Assembly: GCF_047675955.1 (NCBI RefSeq)
Contig: NC_132915.1
Span: forward strand, 48,808,026-48,872,025
DNA from: Chlorocebus sabaeus
Taxonomy: Eukaryota > Chordata > Mammalia > Primates > Cercopithecidae
Length of the DNA: 64,000 nt
Direction of reading: 5' to 3'
The position numbers and the translations under genes are program-made. Every line of letters begins with the position of its first letter. Position 1 is the stretch's first letter. The notes beneath the pieces are model-generated. The model was not told the origin of the DNA and made no database searches. It saw only the letters and a list, made by a program, of their open reading frames with translations. Below are positions 12,655 through 24,416 of the stretch, piece by piece.

Positions 12655-12870
12655 AAGAGAAAGATGGTGGTGTGGTTAAGAGCACTGGCTTGGGAGATGA
12701 CAGTGCTGGGTGCAAATCCTAGCCTGCCACTCCTAGTGCAAGGTAGACAACTTCCCTGAGTCTTGGTTTTTCCCATCTGTAAAATGAAGAAAATATTCAC
12801 TCAGAATTGTTGATGACTATATGTGATGATGCAAATAAAGCATATAGCACAGTGTCAGGCATAAAGTAAA
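12655..12870 (+). mobile_element. MIR fragment
   Basis: 'tggttaagagcactggcttg', 'ggtgcaaatcctagcctgcc', 'ttttcccatctgtaaaatga' and 'agcacagtgtcaggcataaa' follow the MIR consensus in order, plus orientation. It lies directly after the Alu monomer. Confidence 0.85.
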
Positions 12871-12897
12871 TGTTCAAAAAAAAAAAAAAAACCTATA

Positions 12898-13200
12898 CTT
12901 TTATTTTTTTCTTTTGTTGAGACGGAGTCTCTCTCTGTCATCCAGGCTGGAGTTCAGTGGTGTGATCTCAGCTCACTGAAACCTCTGCCTCCCGGGTTCA
13001 AGTGATTCTCCTGCCTCAGCCTCCCAAGTAGCTGGGATTACAGGTGTCTACCACCACGCCTGGCTAATTTTTGCATTTTTAGTAGAGATGGAGTTTCACC
13101 ATGTTGGCCAGGCTGGTCTTGAACTCCTGACCTCAGGTAATCCGCATGCCTTGGCCTCCCAAAGTGCTAGGATTACAGGTGTGAGCCACTGCACCTGGCC
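12898..13200 (-). mobile_element. Alu element (minus strand)
   Basis: Nearly complete antisense Alu beginning in a T-rich stretch, with 'gagacggagtctctctctgt', and ending 'gccactgcacctggcc'. Confidence 0.96.
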
Positions 13201-13574
13201 AAAAAACTAGATTTTATAACTCAGACATTACTCCTTTCCTTCTCCAATTTATTAGACTGTCAGGTGTCTGGTAGCAGGAACAGAAATGGGCTTACTGGGG
13301 CCAATTCACATCATGGAAAACTTCATGAGAATTTTCATTAGACATCAAACCCCTGGTGAATCTGTGTGGCTCTAGAAATCCTTTCGTGGAAGGAGAACTA
13401 GTCTTCATGAGCTTATTTTGAGTACATTTCACTCAAGTTAACTTTTGTCAAATCAGTAAAGATGATGGGTACATGGACGGGACAGTACTCTAAAAAATCA
13501 GGGAGCACCAGAGAGGCTTAGAGCTTTTAATAGAAAGAATATCAGCAGTCTTGGGGAAATTCTTTCATTTTCTT

Positions 13575-13600
13575 AAAAAAAAAAAAAAAAAAAAAAAAAA
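13575..13600 (+). repeat. A26 homopolymer not attached to an Alu
   Basis: Twenty-six consecutive A residues. The preceding sequence (13210-13574) is not Alu or a LINE I recognise, so this is either a relic retrotransposition tail or an expanded homopolymer. Confidence 0.9.
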
Positions 13601-14719
13601 GCCAATCATGAGGCCCATGCTGCTCCCAGTATTCCGTAATGCAGTTCTGTGCCTTGGTTTAAGGAGGATCTGAAAGAATGCTAATTGGCTAAATGAGACA
13701 AAAGGTCTTATTTGACTCTTAAAATTAACTTCTAATATTAGATGCAGGATTGACTTTAACCACAGATTTTCATCACCCATTAAATTCATTGAAGTGCAAA
13801 AATAAGCAACAAGAATAACAAAAACAAAAAGGCAAAAAAAACCCACAAAAAAATCCAAAAAAAGCCAAGGGCAAATCGCGTTAAAGCGTTGCAGGTGAAG
13901 GACATTTATGTTTTGCCAAACAGTAGCCAAATTATCAAATAGCATTTATGATAAAAATGTTGATAACAAAAGAGTTGAACACTAAATGGTATAACTGCTA
14001 TGGATTTTATAGTTCAGAAGTACAAACAACAGAATTAGAGCTAGACTTCTTGAAACAGAATCTATTTTGTTCAGCTGTCTGGGTGTTTTGAAAGAAGTAT
14101 TTCTATAGGAAAAAAGAGAAACTTCTCTTCCATCATTGAAAAGTAAGCCTTCCATTTATGCCTTTCATTCACCTTGGCTTTTTAAAATTATTGTTTCAGG
14201 CATTGAATTTGTGTTCCTTTTCTTCGAAAGAATAAAAAGAAAACAAGACTGGAATTAAGGTAATCATTAAAAAGAAAAAGATGGAACCCTGAATAATGAT
14301 GTTTTATAAAATGGCAAAAAAGAAATATCTGGGAAACAACATATCCCAGAAAGTTAGGAAAACACCATTTTTTCTTTGTTAGTATATGAAGAAATAAAAG
14401 ATTATTAAGAAAAACTATTATATGTTATAAATGGCAAACAGTCCTTTCAGCCTGGACATCTGGAGGCTGAAAAGCAGCCCACCTTCTGCTGTGATTTCTG
14501 CCAGGTGTTGGTAGCAAATGTCTCTCAATGAGTATAGAAAATAATGACTCCAAGGCACAGAGAACTTAGGAAGCCAATGATTTTTTGGAAATATCCAGGA
14601 AGAGTAATTTGAAGTCAAACGTCAGTAAAATAACTGATATGAATAATATAACTTGTAGAAATAAGACAGTGTATCAGCCAGCGTTTTCTGTGGATGTTGC
14701 TAGTAACATGTATTCTTTT

Positions 14720-15018
14720 TTTTTTTTTTTTTTTTTTTTGAGGCAGAGTCTTGCTCTGTTGCCCAGGCTGGAGTGCAGTGGCGGGATCTCGTCTCACTGC
14801 AAGCTCCGCCTCCTGGGTTCATGCTATTCTCCTGCCTCAGCCTCCTGAGTAGCTGGACTACAGGCGTCCACCACTACGCCCGGCTAATTTTTTGTATTTT
14901 TAGTAGAGACAGGGTTTCACCGTGTTAGCCAGGATGGTCTCGATCTCCGGACCTCGTGATCCGCCCGCCTGGGCCTCCCAAAGTGCAGGGATTACAGGCG
15001 TGAGCCACTGCGCCCGGC
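14720..15018 (-). mobile_element. Alu element, young-looking (AluY/S-like), minus strand
   Basis: Complete antisense Alu with an uninterrupted T tail, flanked by perfect 18-bp direct repeats agtaacatgtattctttt at 14702-14719 and 15019-15036, a textbook target-site duplication. Retained CpGs (cgcccgcc, cgcccggc) suggest relative youth. Confidence 0.98.
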
Positions 15019-15110
15019 AGTAACATGTATTCTTTTGAAAACCAAGGTATGCTTTACATAGAGTAAAACTCATTCTCCTTTTTAAAAAGTGTACAGTTCT
15101 GCAAGTTTTT

Positions 15111-15431
15111 TGTTTTCTATTTCTTTTTTTTTTTTTTTTTTTTTTTAAAGAAGACAGGGTCTCCCTCTGCCACTCATGCTGGAGTACAGTGGTGTGATCT
15201 TGCCTCATTGCAGCCTTTACCTCCTGGGCTCAAATGATCCTCCCCCCTCAACCTCCTGAGTAGCTGGGACTACAGGCATGTGCTACCATGGCCGGCTAAT
15301 TTTTTGTATTTTTGTAAAGACAGGGTTTTGCCATGTTGCCCAGGCTGATCTTGAACTCCTGGGGTCAAGGGATCTGCCTGCCTCAGCATCCCAAAGTGCT
15401 GGGACTACAGGCATGAGCCACTGCAACCAGC
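15111..15431 (-). mobile_element. Alu element, old (AluJ-like), minus strand
   Basis: Antisense Alu with a T26-type tail and diverged left arm. Flanking 12-bp direct repeats ctgcaagttttt lie at 15099-15110 and 15432-15443. It sits only about 75 bp from the Alu at 14720-15018, in the same orientation. Confidence 0.95.
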
Positions 15432-15529
15432 CTGCAAGTTTTTACACATGTATGCAGCCATGTTTCTCCACATCCTTATCAACACATGCCACTTTTTTCT
15501 TTATAGCCAACCTAGTGGATGTGAAGTGA

Positions 15530-16940
15530 TATCTTGTGATTAGTTTTTACAAGTTATTGAGACATAATTTACGTACCATAAAACTTAGCCATTTTAAAGT
15601 GTATAATTCAATGGTTTTTAATATATTCAGAGTTGTGCAGGCTTCATAATTTAGGTTTAGAACTTATTAATCATCCCCAAAAGAAACCCATACCCACTGG
15701 CAGTCACTCCGCATTTTCCCCCAACCTCCCCAATCCTAGGCAACTATTAATATTAACCTATTATATGTCTCTATAGATTTGCCTGTTCTGTGCACTTCAT
15801 ATAAATGAAATCATATGTGTCCTTTTGTGACTGACTTTTTTTCACTTAGCATAATATTTTAGAGTTTCATGTTATAGCATGTATTGGTACTTTATTTCTT
15901 TTTACTGTGTAATATTCCATGTATGGATATACCGTATTTTGCTTATCCATTCATCAGTTGATGGATATTTGGGTTGTTTTCACTTTTTGATAATTATGAA
16001 TAATGCTACTTTGAACATTTGTGTACAAGTGTTTGTGGACATATGTTTTCATTTCTCTTAAGTCTATTCCTAGGAGTGGAATTGCTAGATCATATGGTAA
16101 CTCTATATTTAATGTTTTGTGGAACTGCCAAACTATTTCCCAAAGTGGATGCACTGTTTTACATTCCTACCAGCAGTATGGAAGGATTCTAATTTCTATA
16201 CATCCTCATCAACACTTGTTAGGTTCTGTCTTTTTTATTATACCCATCCTAGTGGGTGTAAAGTGGTATCTTGTTATGGTTTTGATTTACACTTCTTTAA
16301 TTAATAATGATGTTGAGCATATTTTCTTGTGTTTTTTAGGCACCTGTGTATCTTTTTCGGTGAAATATCTGTTCAGATCTTTAAAATTAGGATACTTGAA
16401 GATGCTTGCCTTCCTATTACAGAGCTTTAAGCTTATATCTTGGATACAAGTGCTTTATCAGATATATATGATTTGCAAATATTTTCTTCCAGCCTGTGGT
16501 TTTTCTTTTCCTTTTTAATGGTGTTTCCTGAAGAGCAAAAGTTTTAATTTTGATGAAATCTAATCAATGTTCTTGCTTTTGTGGATCATGCTTTGGTATT
16601 GTATCAAAGAACTCTTTGCCTGGCTTATGGTCACACAGATTTTTTTTTTCTGTCCTCTAGAAGTTTGATAGCTTTACCTCTTATACTTAAAACTATGATC
16701 CACTTTCAGTTAAATTTTATGTAAAATATGAGGTAAGGATCTAAGTTTATTTATTTTGGCATATGGAAATCCAATTGTTCCAGCACCATTTGTTGAAAAG
16801 TCTATTCACATATGTTCTCAGTGTATATTTCCTTATTTCAAATTGCTATATTTTATTTATGTTGCCAAGTATAATAATTTTAGGATTATATTAAACAAAG
16901 GATACAAGTGGGAAGTTTGGGATTTATGTAGTTTATAAGA
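15530..16940 (-). mobile_element. Old L1 (L1M-type) 3' fragment
   Basis: Antisense remains of an L1 3' end: minus-strand translation at 15954-16154 shows L1 ORF2 C-terminal-like text (HKTLNIELPYDLAIPLLGI), followed at lower coordinates by a degenerate 3' UTR. No intact frame. Same orientation as SLC24A2. Boundaries approximate. Confidence 0.75.
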
Positions 16941-16944
16941 GAGG

Positions 16945-17170
16945 TTAAAAGTATGATTTTTGGAGTTGCAGAGTCCTGGGTTAAAATCTTAGTTCTACCT
17001 ATGTGATTTTGGGTAATCTTACCAGCTTTAAGCTTAACTTCTTTATCTGTGAACTGTGGATCATAATAGTACCTCCTTCATAGGCTTTGAACCTATGTAT
17101 AGGGTTACTGTCAAGATTATAAAGACAAAGGGATGTGAATTGCTGTGTGTGTCGTACATACTCAATTATC
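16945..17170 (+). mobile_element. MIR fragment
   Basis: 'agagtcctgggttaaaatct', 'cttaacttctttatctgtga' and 'catagggttactg'-type tail in MIR order. Diverged, plus orientation. Confidence 0.65.
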
Positions 17171-17744
17171 AACGGTTACCACTATTATCTTTGAAAATGT
17201 GAAACCCTTGAATCTTACTCTTCATTCATGTTTTTCAATAACAAATACTGAGAGTGTATTCTTGTGATAGACATTATGACTTGTATTGAGTTAAAAATAC
17301 ATAATCATTTATGTAAAGTAAAGCTCAAGGAAGAGGCTATTTTGTCTCCAGATGCTTTCCTAGAGCCAGTTTTGAAAGGCTGGTGAGAATGTGAGGTGAG
17401 TGGCTTACTCAAGATAAAGTAAGTACTACTGAACCAGGCACAATCTTGACATTGCTCCCAGGTCTGGGTTGTCCTGGTGTCCGTCAGGCTGCAGAGGCAA
17501 GACGTAGTTAGACTTGCCTGCCTCCACATGGCTGTCCAGAGGCTATGCTGATTCAATTCCAGGCTATGGCCAGGAGACTAGGGAAAGTTAAGTGGATAAA
17601 TTCCTCTAGTCCTGGAATGCTAACTTGTCTGTGTCACACCCAATACTGTTGTGGCAGTTGCAGAAAGCAAACACAATGATTAAACACTTGACAATCAGGA
17701 CTGGAGAAAAACCAGGCAGATGTATGTCACTATCAAAATCTTAC

Positions 17745-17834
17745 CTGGTGCGCCCACCAGACCATCAAGTAAGAGAATACTGCAATCCAGGTAATGGAGC
17801 CAAAGAACGTGATGGGAAAAAACTTCCTTGATGA
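17745..17834 (-). CDS. SLC24A2: SLC24A2 exon, 90 bp (residues ~494-523)
   Basis: Thirty codons in phase 0 at both ends, encoding SSRKFFPITFFGSITWIAVF and ending YLMVWWAHQ. This is the hydrophobic segment just before the alpha-2 repeat of NCKX2, probably a transmembrane helix. Acceptor is CTTTCAG after a pyrimidine-rich tract; donor is CAG followed by GTAAGA. Because it is symmetric (0-0), skipping would keep the frame but delete a membrane segment and so upset topology. The neighbouring exons join without any leftover base. Confidence 0.96.
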
Positions 17835-19442
17835 CTGAAAGACAACCAGGAAGAGTTCAGAATATTAGTGTTATCCGTTGAGACTGATCTGGAAATCCAA
17901 AGCTAAAGCCACCATTGTAGCTATTTCTTTAGCATTTCCTGCATCTTAGTAGGATTGGCAATCAAAAGGCCCTACTCATTCCTGATCAAGCTGGGACAGT
18001 AAGATTCTCCCTTGGAAATGCGAAATTGATAGGAACTGAATGATCACAGTGCTGGTTCCTGAGATAGAAGTCTTGGAGAGAATGTCTGTTAGTTCCTGCT
18101 ATTAGATGTTTAGATTCCCTCTGCTCTTGCCCTTTCTAAGGCCTGCATTTTTGGCTGTTCCTCAATATTAACACCATATTCTCCCTCCTCCTTTTTCTTT
18201 CTTTTGCTCCAATGTTTGTCAGACTCAGTTTCTATTCCTTGCAAATCACGAATCCTAATAATCCATATGCCAGGAAACCTATGGGATTAATTCCATTGAA
18301 CAAGAAATGGGAAGGACCAGCAGGTTTAAAAATAGATTGACTCATCTTACAGTCCCACCAATTATCAAGAAAGCCACACAGAAGAAGCCACCACCACAGC
18401 TTTTATAGATTCCAGATGATGGCCATTCTCCAGGACACTGGAACCACACATGGACCAGAGTAGACAGAGGCAAAAATGCCCAGTTGTACTGATTTCCACT
18501 GAGATGGCAGATCAGACATTGCTCTCAAGAATGTTTTCTCTCCTGTTCACCACCCCAAAATACATTATGTTCAATTCTGCATCTAGAAGTAGACTTTATG
18601 CTATCCCAGGCATAAAGTGTGAGCACTTTTAAAGTTTCCTAGAAATAGCCAGAAAAATCAGACACTTGAAATGCACTGTTTCTTACCCAGCCCCACTACA
18701 GAGAAATCCAGGCGTGCACTGTAGTGGTGTTCTTTTGATGTCCTTTGTTGAAAAATTGGGGTCCTTTAAAAACACACTCAGACAGCACAATGCTGTCAGA
18801 GAGCCTCTCGCCTATTATTGCCAAACACTTTTTTTTCAAAGCTTTCCAAGTTGAGAAACAATCCCACTTTTTGCTTTGATAATGCCATCCAATTTTATCT
18901 AGAGAAATGAATTTTAAAGTTGACTTGTGTGAAAGCAATCTCAATTGTCTGAAGGGCTGACCTTGGGCAGTCATATAGAACACATTCTGTCATGGCTTTT
19001 GAGAGCTCCATTAAAAGGAAAAGATAAACTCATACATGGTAATCTTTTGAATATCAATAATGATGAACACAGTCTCTATTGCTCCAAACCAGGCTTACGT
19101 TTTCTTTACTAATTTCAAGTTTTTAATATATAATTTTTATGATCATTTGCATGATTCTTTTAAATTTTACCCCATCCATTTCTTTAAATGACTGCTGTTT
19201 TGTGGGGCCATTTGTTAGCTGGGATGGTTGGAAGACCAAGCAGGTTTGATTAAATCGGGGAAGGGCATCAGGCCACAGTGAGTAGCCAAAACATTATCCT
19301 CAAATGCTTTTCCCTGACCCCTTTTAGAAGAAAAATATTTTGGACAAGGACTCAGACCCCTCCTGGGGACCTAAGCACTTTAATGGGTAATGGGGAAAAA
19401 AAAGTAATTTTTTTAAAAGTGGAGTTGGAGACCTTCACTTTT

Positions 19443-19745
19443 TTTTTTTTCTTTTTTTGTCCCCCCCCCCCCCCCCCACGAGACAGAGTTTTACTGTCAC
19501 CCAGGCTGGAGTGCAGGGGCGTGATCTTGGCCTACTGCAACCTCTGCCTCCTGGGTTCAAGCAATTTTCCTGCCTTAGCCTCCTGAGTGGCTGGGATTAC
19601 AGGGAACCGCCACCACACTCCGTTAATTTTTTTTTACTTTTAGTAAAGGCAGGGTTTCACCATGTTGGCCAGGCTAGTTTCGAAATCCTGACCTCAGCCT
19701 TCCAAAGTGCTACGATTACAGGTGTGAGCCACCGCACCCAGCCAT
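19443..19745 (-). mobile_element. Alu element with a poly-C interruption in its tail
   Basis: Antisense Alu whose T tail is followed by 17 consecutive C (19461-19477) before 'gagacagagttttactgtca'. Ends 'ccaccgcacccagcc'. Imperfect direct repeats (agaccttcactttt at about 19429 and agatcttcatttat at about 19746) mark the probable target site. Confidence 0.93.
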
Positions 19746-20346
19746 TAGATCTTCATTTATGAAAGCAATTTTTTTTTTTTTTTTAAAGCTAGGATTCAGC
19801 TGGATTCTAGAGACTGAATTCCCTGAGCCACTGCTAAGAGATCAAGTTTTTCAAGGCATTCAGCTTATTAAATTTCTCATCCTTTGCATCTGGTCACAGT
19901 CACTGTTTCAGGATCCTACGTACAATGAGGGTTTCATCTTCCATGGCTGTGCTCTGTTACAGGAAAGAGAAGAGCGCTCTTGCCATGTGGGGTCACATGT
20001 GTGATTTGAGCCCCAACCAATGCTTGATTCTGGGCAATGTATGAGGATAATGAAAACCTTTCTACATGCTTTAAGGCGTGGCATAAGTACTGGATGTCCC
20101 AGGAGAGTCCTCATTTCATAGATTGCTCGTTTTCCAGGTTAGCTTATTTACTAAATGTATAATTATTATTTTAACTTTGTACCTCTGCCTGTTCTTTGAG
20201 ATAACTTCACAAGTCAGAATCAAATCATTTGAACATATTTCTCATCTGAAAAATATAACTGAGCTACAGAAAATTCCTAGCCATAAGGTAGAAAGCAAGG
20301 TATCAGACAAGGAATTAAAGGAACTAAATTCAAATGAACATACTAG

Positions 20347-20420
20347 TGACAACCTCTCTAAATTAATATTTGATGCTCAACTTCTCTAAATTAATATTTG
20401 ATGACAACCTCTCTAAATAT
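20347..20420 (+). repeat. Local slippage repeat (three partial copies)
   Basis: 'ctctaaattaatatttgatg' occurs twice (about 20355-20375 and 20384-20403), and 'gacaacctctctaaat' occurs at about 20347 and again at about 20403. This is a nested short tandem duplication, consistent with serial replication slippage. Confidence 0.85.
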
Positions 20421-20727
20421 TTGGCTCATAATTAAGAAGCCAATTAGTAATTAATGGGCATCAAAACATACCTAATGTTACATTAGGGGCTCAATGAAAA
20501 AGGTAAAAAATAAATTTTCTTTGTGAATTTTCACGCGTCTTCATCATAAGCTAGAGGTAGATAAAGTCTGAGAACTTACTCTGTACCCAGATCCTGAACT
20601 AGAGATAAAATTGAAACTAGGTCTGCCTGACTGTACCGCATGTACTCCCAATATCTAGGTTATACTGACTCTTTCCTAAAGAAAAACAGGGCCAATAATG
20701 CTCAAAATATACTCCGCCATAGACATA

Positions 20728-20747
20728 ATGATCATGATCATGATCAT
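20728..20747. repeat. 20-bp palindromic ATGATC repeat
   Basis: Three ATGATC units followed by AT make a self-complementary 20-mer, atgatcatgatcatgatcat. Probably a short microsatellite. Confidence 0.8.
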
Positions 20748-21469
20748 CATACTAGGCTCTGCTCTGAATGTCAGAAAATAAAAAAAGCATCAGCGAAGTA
20801 GAAACTAGCATTCCAGCTGTATGGCCATCTGCCTCGCCCAACCTCCCATGTTGTTCCTGCTTTGGAAGTATCAACCTTCCATGCATCAGCAGTTGGGCTA
20901 AGTGTTCCCAACTGTCAAACTACTTTACCATTTCCATTCTCACGACCCAGGTGATCACTTCTTCTTTCATTTTTCTTGGACCATTCTGTTTACTTGGACA
21001 GCGTGGTCTCATTCCAGACATCTCTGCTCAGTAGCAACTGTACGGTCATTTAGTTACCAGTGTCATTGGAAGGAAGAAAATAGCCCTTGGAGCCAAGGTC
21101 TAACATGACAATTTATGGTTATAGTAATGGGAGTTCATCCTGACATCTGCTGGGATGGACCTCATACTAATTAGCAAATAAGCAAATTGCATCCATGTGC
21201 TGGCCATTTTGTTCCCATGTTGTGGTTTACTTATATAATTGACAGTGGATGCTCTCATTAGAAGCTTTTAGTACATCAGAGTGATATCGGCGTGGCTTGG
21301 AAAAAGTTGCTGGACATTAGCTGGTTGTACAAATTAGCTATATCCTTACTGATTTAAATTCAACAAATATTCACTAAGCATCTACTCTGTGTAAGGTTCT
21401 GGGACATATATTTAATGAAGATCCACCCCCAAATCCTACTGAAGATTAAAAGTATTGTCTCTGGATTAA

Positions 21470-21660
21470 TATGACTGGTATTGAAATCTCTGCTCACAAA
21501 TTAACAGCAATGTGACCTGAGACAAATTATTTAATTTCTTTAAGCTTAGGCTTCTTCATCTGTAAAATGGGAGAAAAAAAATCTAGTTGTTTTGAGGACT
21601 TCATGTACATAAAATGTCTACCAAAGTTCCTCGCACATAAGTGCTCAGATAATTATACTT
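21470..21660 (+). mobile_element. MIR fragment
   Basis: 'cagcaatgtgacctgagaca', 'ggcttcttcatctgtaaaat' and 'ttttgaggacttcatgtaca' follow MIR order, plus orientation. Confidence 0.75.
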
Positions 21661-21670
21661 GTTATTAGAC

Positions 21671-22281
21671 AATACAGTCATGCCCTGGTATCCATGAGGG
21701 ATTACTTCCACTGCCCCTGAGGATACCCAAATCTGCAGATGCACAAATCCATTATATGAAATGGAATATTTACATATAACCTTTGTGCATCATCCCATAT
21801 ACTTTATTTAGTTATGAGACAGAGTTTTGCTCTTGTTGCCCAGGCTGGAGTGCAACGGTGCAATCTTAGCTCACTGCAACCTCCGCCTTGTGAGTTCAAG
21901 TGATTCTCCTACCTCAGCCTCCTGAGTAGCTGGGATTATAGGAAGGCATGTACCACCATGCCCAGCTAATTTTTTGTATTTTTAGTAGAGATGGGGTTTC
22001 TCCATGTTGGTCAGGCTGGTCTTGAACTCCTGACCTCAGGTGATAAGCCCACTTTGGCCTCCCAAAGTGCTGGGACTACAAGTGTGAGCCACTGCACCTG
22101 GCCCCCATATATTTTAAATCAGCTCTAAATTACTTATGAGGCCTAATAAAGTATAAATGCTATGTAAACAGTTGTTAAATTGTATTGTTTTTATCTGTAT
22201 TTTTTTACTGTTGTATTAAAATTTTTTTCCTGAATATTTTCAATCTGTGATTGTTTGAGTGCAGAACCTGCAGATATGAAG
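21671..22281 (+). mobile_element. Tigger-type (pogo) nonautonomous DNA transposon, split by an Alu
   Basis: Begins TA-cagtc with 'atgccctggtatccatgagg' and ends with gactg-TA, i.e. imperfect terminal inverted repeats with a TA target duplication, as in pogo/Tigger elements. The middle is interrupted by an Alu (21803-22103). No transposase frame remains. The precise subfamily is not determined. Confidence 0.75.
21803..22103 (-). mobile_element. Alu element (minus strand) inside a Tigger relic
   Basis: Antisense Alu from 'gagacagagttttgctcttg' to 'ccactgcacctggcc'. The words cccatatactttattta before and cccatatattttaaat after suggest a diverged target-site duplication. Confidence 0.95.
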
Positions 22282-22312
22282 AATCGACTGTATTATTCTC
22301 ATTTTAGTTTTT

Positions 22313-22604
22313 TTTTTTTTTTTGAGACAGAGTCTCGCTCTGTTGCCCAGGCTGGAGTGCAGTGGCTGGATCTCAGCTCGCTGCAAGCTCCGCCTCCCGG
22401 GTTTACGCCATTCTTCCGCCTCAGCCTCCCGAGTAGCTGGGACTACAGGCGCCCACCACCACGCCCGGCTAGTTTTTTGTATTTTTTAGTAGAGACGGGG
22501 TTTCACTGTATTAGCCAGGATGGTCTCGATCTCCTGACCTCGTGATCCGCCCGTCTCGGCCTCCCAAAGTGCTGGGATTACAGGCTTGAGCCACCGCGCC
22601 CGGC
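22313..22604 (-). mobile_element. Alu element, young-looking (AluY-like), minus strand
   Basis: Complete antisense Alu with high CpG retention ('gccaccgcgcccgg') and perfect 15-bp direct repeats ctcattttagttttt at 22298-22312 and 22605-22619. Confidence 0.97.
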
Positions 22605-22649
22605 CTCATTTTAGTTTTTAAGAGATAAAGAAACTGATACTTGGGGAAG

Positions 22650-22800
22650 TGAACATGACTGTGAAGACCTGGACTAGAGTCTTGGCTTTGCCTCCTTCTA
22701 GCTGGGTGTGCTTGAATGAGTCGCTACACCTCTATGAGTGTCAATTACTTTATCCTTGTTAGACATTGCTTGGCTCATAGTAGACACTCAATAAATACTT
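22650..22800 (+). mobile_element. MIR fragment
   Basis: 'agacctggactagagtcttg', 'ctgggtgtgcttgaatgag' and 'ggctcatagtagacactcaa' are MIR-like, plus orientation. Confidence 0.7.
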
Positions 22801-23379
22801 GATGAATGAATTAATAGAAATTGCAAACACCTAGCTGGGTTCTCAGGTTCCTTCCTAGTTCTAATGGGTCATGTTTTCATATCTTATTAGATGCATTCTT
22901 GTTTTGCAGGAGTATCTATCCTAGTCATGAGAGATAACTTTTTGAATTTTATTTTGTTTATTTTCAATTTTCATCAAAGACTTAGTCCTCATTGAGGTTT
23001 ATATTTTAGTTCTTTTACTTTGGAAACAAAGCCATTAATTTAAGAAAACTGTAAGTGTAAAGCCCATATTATGTGAGCTGAAATTATGCACAGTTCAACA
23101 AACACTGTCATACAATTTGCATGTAAAGCAGAAATAAAAGCTAGTGGGAATACTATATACTCTGAAACTATATACATTAAAAAATCATGTTTTCCTTGTA
23201 AATACTGTCAAAGTTAGGTATGTTCATCTCCTTGGGTAAACAAAATCCATGGAAGAGGCAGAGCTGCCAGGCCCTAAGGAGGAGCAAATAGGTATTAATA
23301 ATTTTTCCTCTCTCTTTCCTCTCCCTATATATTTTCTCAAGAGGTCCTTGTGGAAGCACATGAGTTCTATGGGGGTTTG

Positions 23380-23815
23380 CAAAAATGGGCACAATACTTT
23401 CCTGTTCCTCTCATCAAGAGGTAAGGTCTGTTTTTCCACCCTTTGGATCTGGGCTGGCCTTATGACTTGCTTTGACCAATAGAATGTATTGGAAGTGACA
23501 GCGTGCAACTAGATCTCAACAGGGCTTTGTAGCTTTCATGCTTGCTGCTCTTGGCACTTTGCCATTATGTGAATAAGTCCAGGCTAGCCTGTTTTGGGAT
23601 AACAGACTATGTGGAGCAGAGACAAGCTGTTCCAGCTGCAATAGCCTGTGCCTACCAGCTCCCAGCCATTGTTAAGTGAGCACCACTAAGACCAGCAGAT
23701 GAACTGTCCAGCTGAGGATAGCCCAAATTGCCAATTCACAGAATTATGGACTAAAAAAATGTCTTGTTTTAAGTCACCAGGTTGGGGTGGTATGTTACAC
23801 AGCAAAAGATAACTT
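23380..23815 (+). mobile_element. MLT1-type LTR
   Basis: The 3' part matches the familiar MaLR/MLT1 ending: 'agaccagcagatgaactgtc', 'cagctgaggatagcccaaat', 'gccaattcacagaattatgg', 'ttgttttaagtcaccaggtt', then 'acagcaaaagataact'. Old solo LTR of an ERVL-MaLR element; no internal genes. Confidence 0.8.
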
Positions 23816-24416
23816 ATACAAGGTGAAATCTAACAAAAATCTTCTAACAAAGCATGATCACTTATTGGCTTTTGTGTCAACTGGCATGGTTTCTTTCATT
23901 TGGCATATTGTATATGCAGAATACACCCATATGTCTTCCAAACCAATATGCTTTGAGAATAAACTGGGACTGTCCTGGGCAAACTGGGATGTACGATCAC
24001 CTTAAATGTGCAGTAGCTTATTGATGGTTATCTCATTATGCTTTCCTTAATCACAGAATGTCATGGCTGGCAGGGAATCTAGAAATCTTCCAACCCTTTA
24101 TTCACAGAGGAGAAAAAATGGGGTCCAGAGTGGAGAAGTGCTTTTCCTAATGTATAGTTAATCAGTTGGTGGGGGAAAACCCATTACAGTCAATGTGGTA
24201 GAACGAAAATGATCTGGAGTCAGGGAACTTGGGTTCAAATCCAGCTTCTCATTAATACAGTTGTACAGTCTTGCTCCATGGTTATATGTGGCCATGTCTG
24301 GTTTCTTTTACTAAACTTAGAGTGCCTTAACAATAGAAATTGTAAATTTTGTGTCTCTATATCTCTTTTTAAAAAAATATAAGTTCTTGGGTACATGTGC
24401 AGAATGTGCAGCTTTG

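Larger units (their letters stand above)
10516..17744 (-). other. SLC24A2: SLC24A2 intron upstream of the alpha-2 exon
   Basis: GT-AG intron of about 7.2 kb (donor GTAAGA below 17745). Contents: MIRs near 11060-11260, 12655-12870 and 16945-17170; Alus at 11437-11725, 12898-13200, 14720-15018 and 15111-15431; an Alu left monomer at 12468-12602; an old L1 fragment at 15530-16940; and an A26 tract at 13575-13600. I recognise nothing in 13210-14700 except that A-tract. Confidence 0.85.
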
